NCBI GenBank assembly: GCA_029817715.1
Contig: JARUPY010000189.1
Span: 4,588,001 to 4,652,000, forward strand
DNA length: 64,000 nt
Source of the DNA: Melastoma dodecandrum
Lineage: Eukaryota > Streptophyta > Magnoliopsida > Myrtales > Melastomataceae
Reading direction: 5' to 3'
Below are positions 11,702 to 21,957 of this stretch, in pieces. The stretch's first letter is position 1. Each line of letters starts with the position of its first letter. The position numbers and the translations under genes were made by a program. Below the pieces are notes generated by a model. That model was not told the origin of the DNA and made no database searches. It worked only from the letters and a program-made list of their open reading frames with translations.

Positions 11702-11960
11702 TCACAGTGCCGTTAAAACTATTGTGTTATCAACGACAATGTTTCGTGGGATACCAAATCGATACATGATGTCTATTTTCACCAAATCAACGACTTCTCC
11801 TTGGGTAACATTCTTATATACTTTAGCCTCAACCCATTTAGTGAAATAGTCTGTCGCGACTAATATATAGGTGTCACTCTTCGTCGAACTTGGTCTTATT
11901 TCTCCAATCATATCCATAGCCGAAGATCTAAAAGCCCACGGTTTTATAACTGGATGTAAT
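11702..11960 (-). pseudogene. Gypsy integrase core fragment
   Basis: The frame MDMIGEIRPSSTKSDTYILV is followed by ATDYFTKWVEAKVYKNVTQ and MYRFGIPRNIVVDN. This matches the integrase core: the first Asp in MDMIG, ATDYFTKWVEA, and the RFGIP-x-x-I-x-x-D-N segment with the second catalytic Asp. It stops soon after, so the catalytic Glu is not in this frame. Non-functional. Confidence 0.75.
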
Positions 11961-11967
11961 AGTGTGA

Positions 11968-12339
11968 CTAATAGCCCACGTCTAATTCATGCATTTTATC
12001 CAAATATAGTTGTAAATGTTTAAAGGTACACATGTTAATATGGTTAACATGATTAATGACTAATTGTGAGTAACCATAGATTGTATAAAATTGAGCCTTG
12101 AGGTCGTTCAAGGCACGTAAGGCCAAAATGACCGCTTCGTACTCAATCGAGTTATTTGTAAATTCATCATTTACTTTATAGGCTAACTTACGGTGAACTT
12201 GCAGAGATGACACGATGTGTATACCAACACAGCATCCATGCATCGATGCTGAACCATCGAACCATGCTTCCCAATATTCATTTTCTTTCGGAGGAGAATC
12301 TAAACTTTCCTCATAGTTAGCAAGAAAATCTGCTAGCAC
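11968..12339 (-). pseudogene. RNase-H-like domain (RVT_3 type) of the gypsy pol
   Basis: The frame starts MLADFLANYEE and contains WEAWFDGSASMHGCCVGIHI, then NNSIEYEAVILALRALNDLK. The Asp of FDGSAS and the Glu of EYEA correspond to RNase H catalytic residues. The later Asp (usually DSQLV) is altered to GYSQLV, so activity is unlikely even apart from the flanking breaks. Confidence 0.75.
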
Positions 12340-12356
12340 TTGCCTTTAACTACTGT

Positions 12357-13000
12357 CTAAGGTCGATACTGCCAATCGAAAGGAGAAAGAATGAGACTCC
12401 ATTTATTTAATCGACTAGTGAGTAATGGGCTATCAAAGAATGTTCTCAATATGGGAGTGGCAGAGACTATGTAGACAGGGTTATTGCCAATGTAATGCCT
12501 TATCTTCAGCACATAGTAGTATACTGAAACGCATAACTTCTCACTATTCGAATACTTGACTTCAATTGGAGCCAAAATACGTGATAAGTAGCAAACAACA
12601 CATTCTTTGTGATCTTCATCCTCCTAGGCTAACAATGACCCAATAACTCGGCCTCCGACAACAACATATAAAATGAAACGTTGCCCAAGCTTAGGAGTCA
12701 CTTACACCGGAGGATTAGTAAGGTAAGCTTTGATTGTCTCAAAGGCCTGCTAGTGATCATTGGTTCAGACAAAATCAGCTTTACCACGCAATAAAGTGGA
12801 AAAAACTTTTGTCTTCTCAGGGTTTATTGCCAATAAAGCGTCTTAGATAGTTTATTTGACCTAAGAAACCTTGCAATTGTTTCATTGTCGATGGAGGACA
12901 AAGATCTTGGATAGCCTTAATTTCTCCAGGATTAATCTGAATCCCTTTTTTATGTATTAAAAAAACCAAGAAACTGGACCGATCAAATGCCAAAGGCACA
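12357..13000 (-). pseudogene. Gypsy RT thumb/connection and RNase H pieces
   Basis: The segment 12817-12999 reads LVFLIHKKGIQINPGEIKAI, then PPSTMKQLQGFLGQINYLRR, typical of the sequence just after the RT palm. The segment 12357-12575 reads EVKYSNSEKLCVSVYYYVLK and later NKWSLILSPFDWQY, matching the RNase H region of plant gypsy pol. Stops at 12600-12816 separate them. Confidence 0.7.
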
Positions 13001-13560
13001 TTTAAGGAGGTTCAATTTAAGATTATGTTTCCTCATGTGGGAGAAGGCTTGTCCCAAATCATTGACGTGATAGTCATCCTATATGGATTTGACAGCAATA
13101 TCATCGATGTACACTTCCACAGTTTTCCCAATCAAGGAATCGAAGATAAGATTCATCGCTCTTTGGCATATTGCCCCTGTGTTTTTCAATCCGAATGGCA
13201 TGACCACCCATTCGAAAATCCTAAAAGGATAACGAAACACGGTTTTGTAAATATCTTCTTCGGCGATGAGTATTTAGTTGTATCCAGAGTATCTATCCAT
13301 AAAGGACATGATTGGATGTCCAAAAATTTGTCAATAAACTCATCAGCGATCGGTATAGGATATTCATCCTATGGTTTCGCTTTATTTAAATCTCTGAAAG
13401 CGATGCATACTCTCACTTTACCATTTTTCCTCTTCACAGGTACTTTCGATGATATCCAATCAGTTTACCTTGAGGTTCGAATGTATCCGGCGTCGAAGAG
13501 CTTCTTTACTTTGTCTTAGACACTTTGGCGATATTGTGCTGCGATACATCGCGGTGTTTG
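13001..13560 (-). pseudogene. Gypsy reverse transcriptase palm
   Basis: Translating the minus strand gives VVMPFGLKNTGAICQRAMNL, then EVYIDDIAVKS, the RT palm with the YIDD form of the catalytic Y-x-D-D box. Upstream is KVRVCIAFRDLNKAKP, altered from the usual R-x-C-V-D-F-R-D-L-N. A stop follows the YIDD segment (KSI then stop). The catalytic aspartates remain, but the frame is broken. Confidence 0.75.
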
Positions 13561-13656
13561 CTTGACTGCTTTTACATCGGGTTTGTTGGGAGTTTGTGTT
13601 CCACTAAACCTCTATCCAGTCTTGGCATTTTAGTATAATCCCAAGTATAACAATAT

Positions 13657-14515
13657 TTAAATTCTTGGAGTGTTCGTAACATCGAACGTTGGTAGAGGAA
13701 CTTGCTTTGTTCCCAAGTTCAACGTCTTAAGAGCATCGCATGACGTCAGTCGATCTTTAGAAGAACCCAAGTTAAATTGAAGACAATACGTTGTTTTATT
13801 CAACATAGGATGTATTACAACACTAGTCAAACCCTTACACGATTTCAAACCAAGGTTCGACTCATCCTCTTCGGCATGCTGGTCGGGACTATCAACGTTC
13901 AGCGAACTGGCATCTGAACACAACCATAGACTAACCTTAGACCTTGCTTGCGTATACACTCGTAGTCGCTCCATAACATCGGGGACTACGTCCTTTTTGT
14001 CTTTAAGCATCGCTATCCTCCCGAAGGACTCTGTCGAGCTCGACATCCGAGTTAGTAACTGCATTCTCCTCTGCACTATCGATTTTTCCCTCATCGATGT
14101 TATCATCCAATCCAAGTGTTGTTTTTATTGCCTTAAGACATTCGGCCGACTTTTCCTCACGCCGAGCTTGGGCAGCGACTTCGACTTCCACAGGAACTTG
14201 GTCAGAATCCCAACCAGTGGGTGCATTGACATTGGGGTGAGGGGGACCTCCATATGTGGAAAGGTACTCGAAGGTCCCAGATGACTCATCGAGTGGGCCG
14301 AAATTTGGGCCACCAAGATGATACCTCTTCTTCAAGCTGAGAACCTTAACAATTCCGACAACTGCTCCTCTAAAGATTTCAACTATGTTAATATTGGGAA
14401 TATGAATTGATTCAGCCGGAATGACTTCTACTTTCGACTCTAACCAGAGTATTAATTCTCGATGAAGAGTAGAAGGAATAGCAAGAGCCTTATGCAACCA
14501 ATCTCTCTCTAACAA
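13657..14515 (-). pseudogene. Gypsy protease end and gag-pol linker
   Basis: The frame 14003-14515 begins MLERDWLHKALAIPSTLHRE, then SKVEVIPAES. This matches the end of plant gypsy proteases (LLGRDWIH-x-x-x-x-x-PSTLHQ). A second open segment at 13657-14115 overlaps in another frame and is rich in Ser and Asp. The protease active-site DSG lies upstream and was not found before the frame breaks. Confidence 0.6.
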
Positions 14516-15648
14516 AAAAGACAGTATTCATAACCAAGATTTGGGACATCAACAGAATATAGTCGTGAGATATTACATTTTCAAGTCACTCCCAATATTT
14601 TAGTTCAGTTCAAAACATAGATGAAATGATCTACCTTATTGGAAGGTTCCTGATATGATATGGCACCCCAATGAGGAGAAAGCCTCGATGTGCCAGGACA
14701 TTGGAGAGTCGGGGACTGTAGCGACCATGCATCTAATCGAAAGGACCATCATCTTCTTGGACCACTATCAAAGATAGTTCTGTTGAACATCATTGTCCCG
14801 TCGAACATCGAGCTTACTAAGAGGAGCATAAATACCAATTTTGGGGGAAAAAGTTCTTAAATTTATGATAGCTTCATCCTTTCATCGCGTCGAGATATTT
14901 GTGTCTACACGAAATAGTGTTCTTAAAATAAATCATGATTCCTAAAAGGTTTTATTTGAACACCTAACAAAAAAAGAAAAAGCAAAAGAAAAGTCAATCA
15001 TATTTTCTAGATATGACATATTTTAATGATATATTTTGGATAAGACTCATGTGATTAAATAATAAGTCCAACATAATTATTTATGTAGTTTAAATGCGGC
15101 GTCTTAATGGTCTAACTTATATGTCGACCTTATCCAACACGTGGCTCGTAATCCAGCTCAATTGAAGCCCAACTCATATGTTTTTCAATGATGACTATTT
15201 ATGTTAAAATATTGGCCTAATTATCAAGCCCTCTCACTCATTTGGCAGCATCTTATTAACTTAGCGAAGTTCTCGGGCATTGTCTCTGAACATAGTCGAC
15301 AACGAAGTTCTAGTGATAGATGTCCCGGTGTTCTTTGTCAAATCAAACTTCTATGGCCTAGTGTTCATTATTGCATTATTGAAAACCCGTTGGATAAAGC
15401 TTTACAACCCCAACATCTTCATCAAAATATTTTCCTAATGCTCCAGGATATATTCGACAGAGCTACCAATTGGCATTACCAATATCCAGCGAGTATATAA
15501 TCAAGTTACTTTTACATGTACTTTCGTGTGATCATAATCATACTAAGAATGACAATTTAATAAAACATTTCAAGTTGGACTTCGAAATCAAGCGTCCACA
15601 ATAACATTTATTTTTCAAATGAATGTATTTCTTAAATTAAGACATTTA
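14516..15648. other. No gene seen; probable decayed LTR or leader sequence
   Basis: Sequence between the gypsy protease and the copia LTR. It has A-rich tracts near 14965-15000 and one unremarkable open frame at 15201-15500 with no recognised domain. Words such as TCGACGGGA and GTCGAACATCGAGC recall the TCGA-rich style of the upstream elements. No direct or inverted copy was found by eye. Confidence 0.35.
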
Positions 15649-15929
15649 TGTTGTAATACAACGAAACAAGAAGAAAGAAGATTGAGAGAATACACAAGAG
15701 AAAGAACGTAGAAAGGGGGAAATAGTTTTTTTATTGATTTTAATCAAAGCTACAAAATGCTTCTTACAAGGCCCTCTATTTATAGTATAACCAAATAAAA
15801 TATTTCGGTAGATGAAGGGTCTCGGTATATGAAAGGTCTTGGTAGATGAAGAGTCTCGGCGAGCGAAAAGTCTTAACCATTACTTCTAAGAGTCATAATG
15901 ACATTCACTTATTATAAATAATTATAACA
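15649..15929 (-). repeat. Copia 3' LTR
   Basis: In element orientation it begins TGTTATAATTATTTATAATA and ends TTACAACA. It matches 19801-20074 with scattered substitutions and indels. Confidence 0.9.
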
Positions 15930-16166
15930 CTCCCCCTTGAATGTCAATTATGATATGGCCTCCTTAAAAACCTTACCCGGAAAACCTAGTGGGAAAAAAA
16001 CCGTGGTCAAGGAAAAAAGAGTACAATATGTTTACTCCCCCTCTTCATAGCCTCATCGTAGATCTCCAAGTCTACGCATATCGATTTTATGTCTAAGCCT
16101 CTCAATGGTCATCGCAAGTAAAGCCTTTTTAAATAAATCTGCCAAATTATCTAAAGAACGAATTTG

Positions 16167-17735
16167 TTAAATGTCAATATCACCACTCTTCTGGAGATCG
16201 TGTGTGAAAAAGAATTTTCGTGATATGTGTTTCGTTCTATCGCCTTTGAAATATCCTCCTTTCAATTGAGCAATGCAAGCAACATTGTCCTCAAATAATG
16301 TCGTCGGGACATTCTTATTTACATGTAAACCATAATATTCTTTAATGTGATGTATAGCATATCTCAACCATACACATTTTCTGCTTGCTTTATGAATCGG
16401 TATAATCTCATAATGATTAGTAGATGTGGCAGTAATAGTCTGCTTAATAGATTTCCAAGATACAGCAGTACCACCCCATGTGAATACATAGCCCGATTGA
16501 GATTTACCATTATGAGGATCAGATAAATATCATACATCTGTATATCCTATCAATTTTGCTTCAGGCGTATAAGAATAATATAAACCCAAATCCATTGTAC
16601 CTCGAAGATATCTAAATATGTGTTTTATCCCATTCCAGTGTCTCCTTGTAGGAGATGAATTATATCTTGCTAATAAATTTACTGCAAATAATATATTAGG
16701 TCTAGTATGACTAGCAAGATACATTAGAGCTCCAATAACACTAAGATATGGTACTTCAGGATCAATTAGTTCTCCATAATTCATTCGACGTCGAAATGGG
16801 TTTTTATTTACATCCAGCAATCTCACGACTATTGGACTACTCAATGGATGCGCTTTATCCATCTAAAATATTTTTAAAACATTTGATGTATAAGGAGATT
16901 GATGGACGATAATTTCATTTTCTAAATGCTCAATCTGTATGCCAAGACATAACATTGTTTTCCCAATATCTTTCATCTCAAATTCTTTCTTGAGATAATC
17001 AACTGTCTAAGTGAGTTAATCTGTGGTTTCAATGATAATTCAGATCGGAATTAGTATAAATTGTGATCCAGATCTCTTAATAAACACACATGAATATATT
17101 GGATTATTTTGATATCTATTTTTCAACAAATATTCTCTGAGACCTTTATACCACAAACGTCCAGATTGTTTCAATCAATATAAAGATCTTCATAATTTGA
17201 CCAAGTAAAGGTACATGCTTCTGGCATTTTGAATCCTTCAGGGAGTTTCATGTATATGTCGTTCTCTAGAGAGGTATATAAATATGTTGTAATGACATCT
17301 ATCAATCGCATCTACAATTTCTCATGAATTGATAAACTTATCAGATATCTAAATGTTGTTGCATCCATCACGAGAGAACATGTCTACTCATAATCAATAT
17401 CAGGTGCCTGCAAGAATCCTTAAGCAACAAGTCATGCCTTATATCTGACAATCTCATTTTTCTCATTTTTTTTTTCTTACAAATACCCATTTATAACCGA
17501 TTGGTTTTACACCTTCAGGTGTACGGACAACAGGTCCAAAAACTTTATGCTTTACGAGCGATTTTAACTCCGTTTCAATCGCATCTTTCCATTTTGACCA
17601 ATCATTTCTTTGTCTGCATTCTTCAACAGACTTTGGTTCAAAATCCTCAATATCACTTATAATATCACATGTTATAGCATATGCAAATTTTTCATCGACG
17701 TTGATTTTATGTTGATTTCGTCTTTTTCCAGTCAA
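16167..17735 (-). pseudogene. Copia reverse transcriptase and RNase H, broken
   Basis: From the 5' side, 17463-17735 has WSKWKDAIETELKSLVKHKV, then GVKPIGYKWVFVRKKK, the start of copia RT. At 16530-16862, PYLSVIGALMYLASHTRPNI and NGIKHIFRYLRGTMDLGLYY are the region after the RT palm. At 16167-16367, LFEDNVACIAQLKGGYFKGD and TKHISRKFFFTHDLQ are the RNase H part. The palm between 16870 and 17460 has many stops and shifts. Confidence 0.85.
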
Positions 17736-17932
17736 AATATAGTTTATAGAGATCTTTTCATTTTCACATACCTGTGACTCTTATGGAATCATATTCTCAA
17801 TTACTAGGGGCTGTTATAGAGCATTGCTCCCTCAGTTTGAGCTTTTATTTTTCTTTTTCGAGGATTTTTATCTTTGCCGACAAGTCTACCACGTTTCACT
17901 TGCACATTAGGCTCATTTGCAATCTTAGTATG

Positions 17933-18860
17933 TTATTCAGGGACATCAATTCTAATTGGAGCATTTCCAGATGGAATACAAGACTTTGTCACTTTATTAG
18001 GGTCGGTAAAAGCATCAGGCAATTGATTTGTTAAGTTTTGCAAGCGAATAATTTTCTGAACTTCGAGTTTAGATTGTTCTGTATGAGGATCATAGTGAGC
18101 CAATGATAACTCACGCCATATTATTTCCTTTTCCAACTGCTTATGTGCCCCTTTCAATGTCGGAAATGTCATTTCATTAAATTGACAATCGGCAAAACGT
18201 GACGTAAATAAATTACCCGTCAATGGCTCAAGATATTTAATTATAGACGGTGATTCATATCCAACATATATCCCCAATCTCCATTGGGGTCCCATCTTTG
18301 TGCGTTGTGGAGCAACCGTATACCGCACACCCAAAAATTCTTAGAGGGGAGATATTTGGTTCCTGACCATAAACCATTTTCAAAGAGGAGACCTCATTAT
18401 AATTTGTAGGTCTGGTGCAAATTAACGTTGTCTCGTGCAAAATAGCATGTCCCCAAGCATGTATTGGGAGTTTTATTCTCATAAGTAACGGTTTTGCAAT
18501 TAATTGACGACGTTTTATCAATAACTTGAAAGGTCATTTTTTGTATGAACATGTGCCACAGGATGTTCAACACTTATCCCAGTTGATATACAATAATCTT
18601 TAAGACGAATACATTTTATTGGATAATCCGAGAGATGATCTTATAATTTGATAATTTGATCAAGTAATCTTGCAAATGCTTGATTACGGGTTGACAATAA
18701 ATACACATGTTACCATCTTGTTAATGCGTCAATTAATACAATAAAGTATCCGAATGGTCCACATGGTGGATGAATAGACACACATATATCACCTTGAATT
18801 CTTTCAAGAAATTTTAAGGGTTCAACCTTGATTTTTTACGGTGATGGCCTTATTATCAAC
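17933..18860 (-). pseudogene. Copia integrase C-terminal part and linker, broken
   Basis: The frame 18255-18521 has KLPIHAWGHAILHETTLICT, then NEVSSLKMVYGQEPNISPLR and IFGCAVYG, the copia integrase end. The frame 17933-18334 has KMGPQWRLGIYVGYESPSII and KYLEPLTGNLFTSRFADCQF, the following GYV-type segment before RT. The integrase core upstream (about 18540-18860) retains recognisable words such as FLERIQGDIC and IHPPCGPFGYF but carries several stops. Confidence 0.8.
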
Positions 18861-19458
18861 TTACCTTGGGAACAAGCAGTACATGAAAATTCGTTTTGGA
18901 GAAAAATTTTCTGGTTCTCAATGAATGTATACACGAATGACTATTTATTCTTCGCATCATTATAGCTCCAGGATGCCCCAATCGAACATGCCATGTAATA
19001 AAATTATTTTGATCGACAAACTTCTGGGTTGTAACAGCATGTACTTCGCCAACACTTATATTAGTGTAGTATAATCCAGAAGAAACTGCGGGTAGTTTTT
19101 CTAATATACATTTCATACCGGAGATGATATTTGTAAAATATCCTTTTTCATTTTCATTTGAAGTCTCAATGTGATATCCATTTCTGGATATATCTTTAAA
19201 ACTTAATAAATTTCTCTGAGACTTGGAGGAATACAACGCATTATTGATACAAATATTTGTTCCTCTGGATAATAAGATATTTGCTCTTTCGGAGCCCTCA
19301 ATGGTTTTTATACTTCCAGATATTATATTGACACTTGTTTCGTTCATTACCAAGACGATAAAGAATTTCTTGCTTTTCAAAGTAGTATGCGTTGATACGC
19401 TGTCAACGAGACAAGTGCATTTTTCATTGGTGGGGGATTCACTTCCGGGAACCTCCAT
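18856..19458 (-). pseudogene. Copia protease and GAG-pre-integrase domain
   Basis: A 200-residue open frame. The protease site reads CLVDSVSTHTTL where copia elements normally have CLVDSG-x-T-H, so the catalytic D-S-G glycine is lost. The C-terminal part has NFITWHVRLGHPGAIMMRRI, the W-H-x-R-L-G-H-P zinc-binding start of GAG-pre-integrase. The second half of that zinc site is degraded. Confidence 0.85.
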
Positions 19459-19469
19459 TTTGCCGACTA

Positions 19470-19630
19470 ATTACGTAGTGTCTTGCTCTTCTGGGGATCG
19501 AGTAAATCGAGGATTCTCTTCTGGGAATCGAGTATCCACTTTTGGGAATTGATGATCGATGATCTGCTTCTAGGGACAGTGAATCCGCTTCTGGAAATCG
19601 TGGATCCGCTTCGGGGGATCGAGATTTGGT
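19470..19630 (-). repeat. Degenerate ~24-27-bp tandem repeat in place of gag
   Basis: Forward-strand units such as CTTCTGGGAATCGAGTATCC recur about six times with changes. In minus-strand translation they read as SPEAD, FPEAD and LEAD steps. This short repeat is almost all that separates the protease from the 5' LTR leader, so gag has been deleted or replaced. Confidence 0.6.
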
Positions 19631-19800
19631 ACGAATAAATTTTTCGATAATAAAAAAATTGAAATAGCGTGTAAGATTATCATTTACAAACTCCACAGAA
19701 TCGTTGATTTAGTGCCCTTTCAATCCATGAAGAATCTTGCAGACGATCGTCGTTTTTTTTTTCTTTCCTCACTTTTCGATTGAGCCTCGTGCTGATAACG

Positions 19801-20074
19801 TGTTGTAAAACACTGAAACAAGAAGGAAGAAGATTGAGAGAATACGCAAGAGAAAGAATGTAGAAAGGGGGAAAGAGTTTTTTTTATTGATTTTGATCAA
19901 ATGTATAAAATACTTCTTACAAGGGCCTCTATTTATAGTATAACCAAATGAAATGTGTCGGTAGATGGAGGGTCTCGGTATATGAAAGGTCTGAAGAGTC
20001 TAGATGAGCGAAGAGTCTCAACCGTTACTTCTAGGAGTGATAATGACATTCACTTATTACAAATAGTTCTAACA
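19801..20074 (-). repeat. Copia 5' LTR
   Basis: Direct repeat of 15649-15929. On the forward strand it starts TGTTGTAAAACACTG and ends AGTTCTAACA. The internal side carries CTCGTGCTGATAACG, complementary to the primer-site-like TTATCAGCACGAG. Confidence 0.9.
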
Positions 20075-20559
20075 ATTCATGTGATTTCAACTTTTTTCTT
20101 GGAGGTTTTTGCGTCTCAATGACGTTAAGAATGTACCCATTTATCATTTAATATTTACGAGTTTTTTTAAATTTTTAATAGAAAACTTTATAATTATCCA
20201 TTATAAATTTTTATCACTCGAAACCTTCAATGTTTTTCTGAATTTAAATAATATTAATATTATTAATTAAGATTTACGTTTAATATTAGCGGTTTAAGTA
20301 TATTCGAATAAAGATAGATAAAAAGCTTGTTAATTTAACTCAAATTTGGCCTAAATTATGAATTCGACTCCAACTTGAGTTCGCTAGGATCTTAACTAAA
20401 AACATTAATCCCCCAGTTCGGAGATATTGAACTCGACTCTATATAAGATTTGGGCAGTTGACTGAATATTTGCTAATCTCACTAACATTCATAAAAATTA
20501 AAATTTGACGAGCTTGGGTAAGATTTGGGGCTTAACTTTTGATAGTTATGTGGGAATCC
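20075..20559. other. AT-rich intergenic sequence
   Basis: No open frame of interest and no repeat boundary seen. Confidence 0.35.
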
Positions 20560-21185
20560 GGTGAACTCATGATCATCACAAACAGTCCGGTCCGCCCCAG
20601 CGGGGAGTTGGTTTATTTATGCCGGGGGAATAAAATGGATTCTCACTTGAAATATATGATTCCTGCTCGACAATTTAGAGGGGTGTTTACATGGTAAACG
20701 TCATTTTGGGTCTCGCGATGGGCTTCGAATGAGACCAAGGTCGACACTATCCAGAAGATTTTCGCCGATGCAGCATCGAAGATGATCTTCAAGGCAAAGG
20801 TCGACGCTTCATCAGGAGCTGGTCGATGGTTTAGAGTTCGATAGTGTTGATCTATCGATGACATGGTCTCGACACTCGATCGATGGTTAGTTTTAGGACA
20901 ATTAGCACGTGTTAATTGTGCGTCGTTTGACAGTTATTTAGGTTATGTCTATAAATAAGTCAGCCCTCGTCAATTGTATCACACAGACAATCATTTTATG
21001 ACCCCGAATGGCTATTTGATTATCAACTTGACTATCTAGAATCGTTTTAAGTATTGTGCAATAGCTGTAAGTTCTTTCCTTTACATTTAGTGAGATTCTT
21101 TACTATTCTTTTGTTCATCTATTTTATTGGCAACCACCTCTCGTTCAACACTTGAATCCCTAATATATCGCAAAGTATTTCGTCC
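20560..21185 (+). repeat. Possible solitary gypsy-type LTR
   Basis: The segment has an LTR-like layout: TCGA-rich sequence with inverted words (TTCGATAGTGTTGATC and TCGACACTCGATCGATGG), then GTCTATAAATAAGTCAG near 20949-20965 as a possible promoter box. It then continues with T-rich sequence and no coding frame. The style resembles the LTRs of gypsy elements elsewhere in the window. No second copy or target duplication was identified, so this is a weak call. Confidence 0.3.
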
Positions 21186-21202
21186 GTAAATAAGGAGTCA
21201 TG

Positions 21203-21276
21203 GAAGCTTTAATTTTCGTATTTATCCTAATTGTTGGTTCAGTTTATGCATGGTGAAAAAGGAGCACTGGAATGGT
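21203..21276 (+). pseudogene. ndhC: Nuclear plastid DNA: 3' end of ndhC
   Basis: The sequence GAAGCTTTAATTTTCGTATT, then TATCCTAATTGTTGGTTCAG and TTTATGCATGG, encodes EALIFVFILIVGSVYAW, the C terminus of the plastid NADH dehydrogenase subunit NdhC. It is followed by TGAAAAAGGAGCACTGGAATGG where the plastid gene has CGAAAAGGAGC-x-TGGAATGG. The CGA-to-TGA change and one added A disrupt it. Only about 74 bases are present, so this is an old plastid insertion and not a gene. Confidence 0.75.
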
Positions 21277-21337
21277 ACAGCTTCGTTATCAAAGTCACGA
21301 TCAATATTGGAATCCCTCTTTTTTCCAATCCAATTCC

Positions 21338-21373
21338 CCCGCTACTCGTCGTATTTGGTTTGGTATTGCGACC
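21338..21373 (+). pseudogene. psaB: Nuclear plastid DNA: short psaB fragment
   Basis: ACTCGTCGTATTTGGTTTGG, then TATTGCGACC, encodes TRRIWFGIAT, the sequence near the N terminus of photosystem I protein PsaB. The match is about 30-36 bases, just 60 bases from the ndhC scrap. The plastid genes are not that close, so at least two plastid pieces were joined here. Confidence 0.6.
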
Positions 21374-21957
21374 AAACCAATACGACCACCAAATAAGTAT
21401 TTGAAGTGTTCCCTCGTTTGTTTGTTCTTCTCACGTTCGGCACGAGACCGCTCAAAATCGATAACCTCTTTTGCAGAAGTCCATAGGTTTTCTTTCTTTC
21501 ATCTTAATTCTTCTTTCAATCGCCCTTGAAGGCGGAGGTTGGCACCTGCTTCAGCTGCGGGGAGCGTGAGTATTTTGTCAGTGTGCTCAGAGTGAATGAG
21601 ATCAATTCCCCATTATTGCCCCCCTCCCGTCCCCCCGAGTCTCCCCCTTTTCCTCCTCTCTGAAAGTCTGCCCTTCTCCCTCCTAGTTATCTTTTTTTAA
21701 TCAATTTGATTTTCATTTTTTTGTTCGTACGTAGTTTATTTAAAAAAAAATTTCACTTCTCTTTTCATTTAACCCGTCTGTTTCAAATGTTTTAGATATG
21801 TTAGGTTTGTTTCGGGCCTGGGCTTAAATCCGATAATTTTTTTTTCGATCTAGATTCGAGCAGGTGGTGTCTGAACCGACGCGGCTCACTCTACGGTCAT
21901 GTTTTATTCAAAACCATTAATCATAATTATCGTGAATTCGGAAAAGACTCGACTGTT

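Larger units (their letters stand above)
10980..14515 (-). mobile_element. Decayed Ty3/gypsy element, pol order protease-RT-RNase H-integrase
   Basis: Reading the minus strand from 14515 to 10980 gives protease, reverse transcriptase, RNase H, a second RNase-H-like domain, integrase core and integrase C terminus, the Ty3/gypsy order. The extra RNase-H-like domain between RT and integrase points to the Tat/Ogre side of plant gypsy elements. Every domain is broken by stops or shifts. LTRs could not be matched, so the true ends are unknown. Confidence 0.75.
15649..20074 (-). mobile_element. Ty1/copia retrotransposon, complete outline, coding region dead
   Basis: Two direct LTRs (15649-15929 and 19801-20074) flank a minus-strand copia pol. 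Five-base flanks ATTTA (15644-15648) and ATTCA (20075-20079) look like a target duplication with one change. The polypurine tract CAAGGGGGAG abuts the 3' LTR at 15930-15940, and a TTATCAGCACGAGG primer-site-like sequence abuts the 5' LTR at about 19785-19800. Order on the minus strand is protease, GAG-pre-integrase, integrase, RT, RNase H. Gag is almost absent. The many LTR differences indicate an old insertion. Confidence 0.9.

Noticed and set aside
13025..13519. 164-residue plus-strand open frame
   Set aside because: It is the antisense shadow of the gypsy reverse transcriptase, which reads clearly on the minus strand (YIDD box).
21185..21260. Short membrane-protein gene starting ATGGAAGC
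   Set aside because: The sequence is the tail of plastid ndhC. The ATG comes from one change in an internal ATAGAAGC and the frame ends at a mutated codon.
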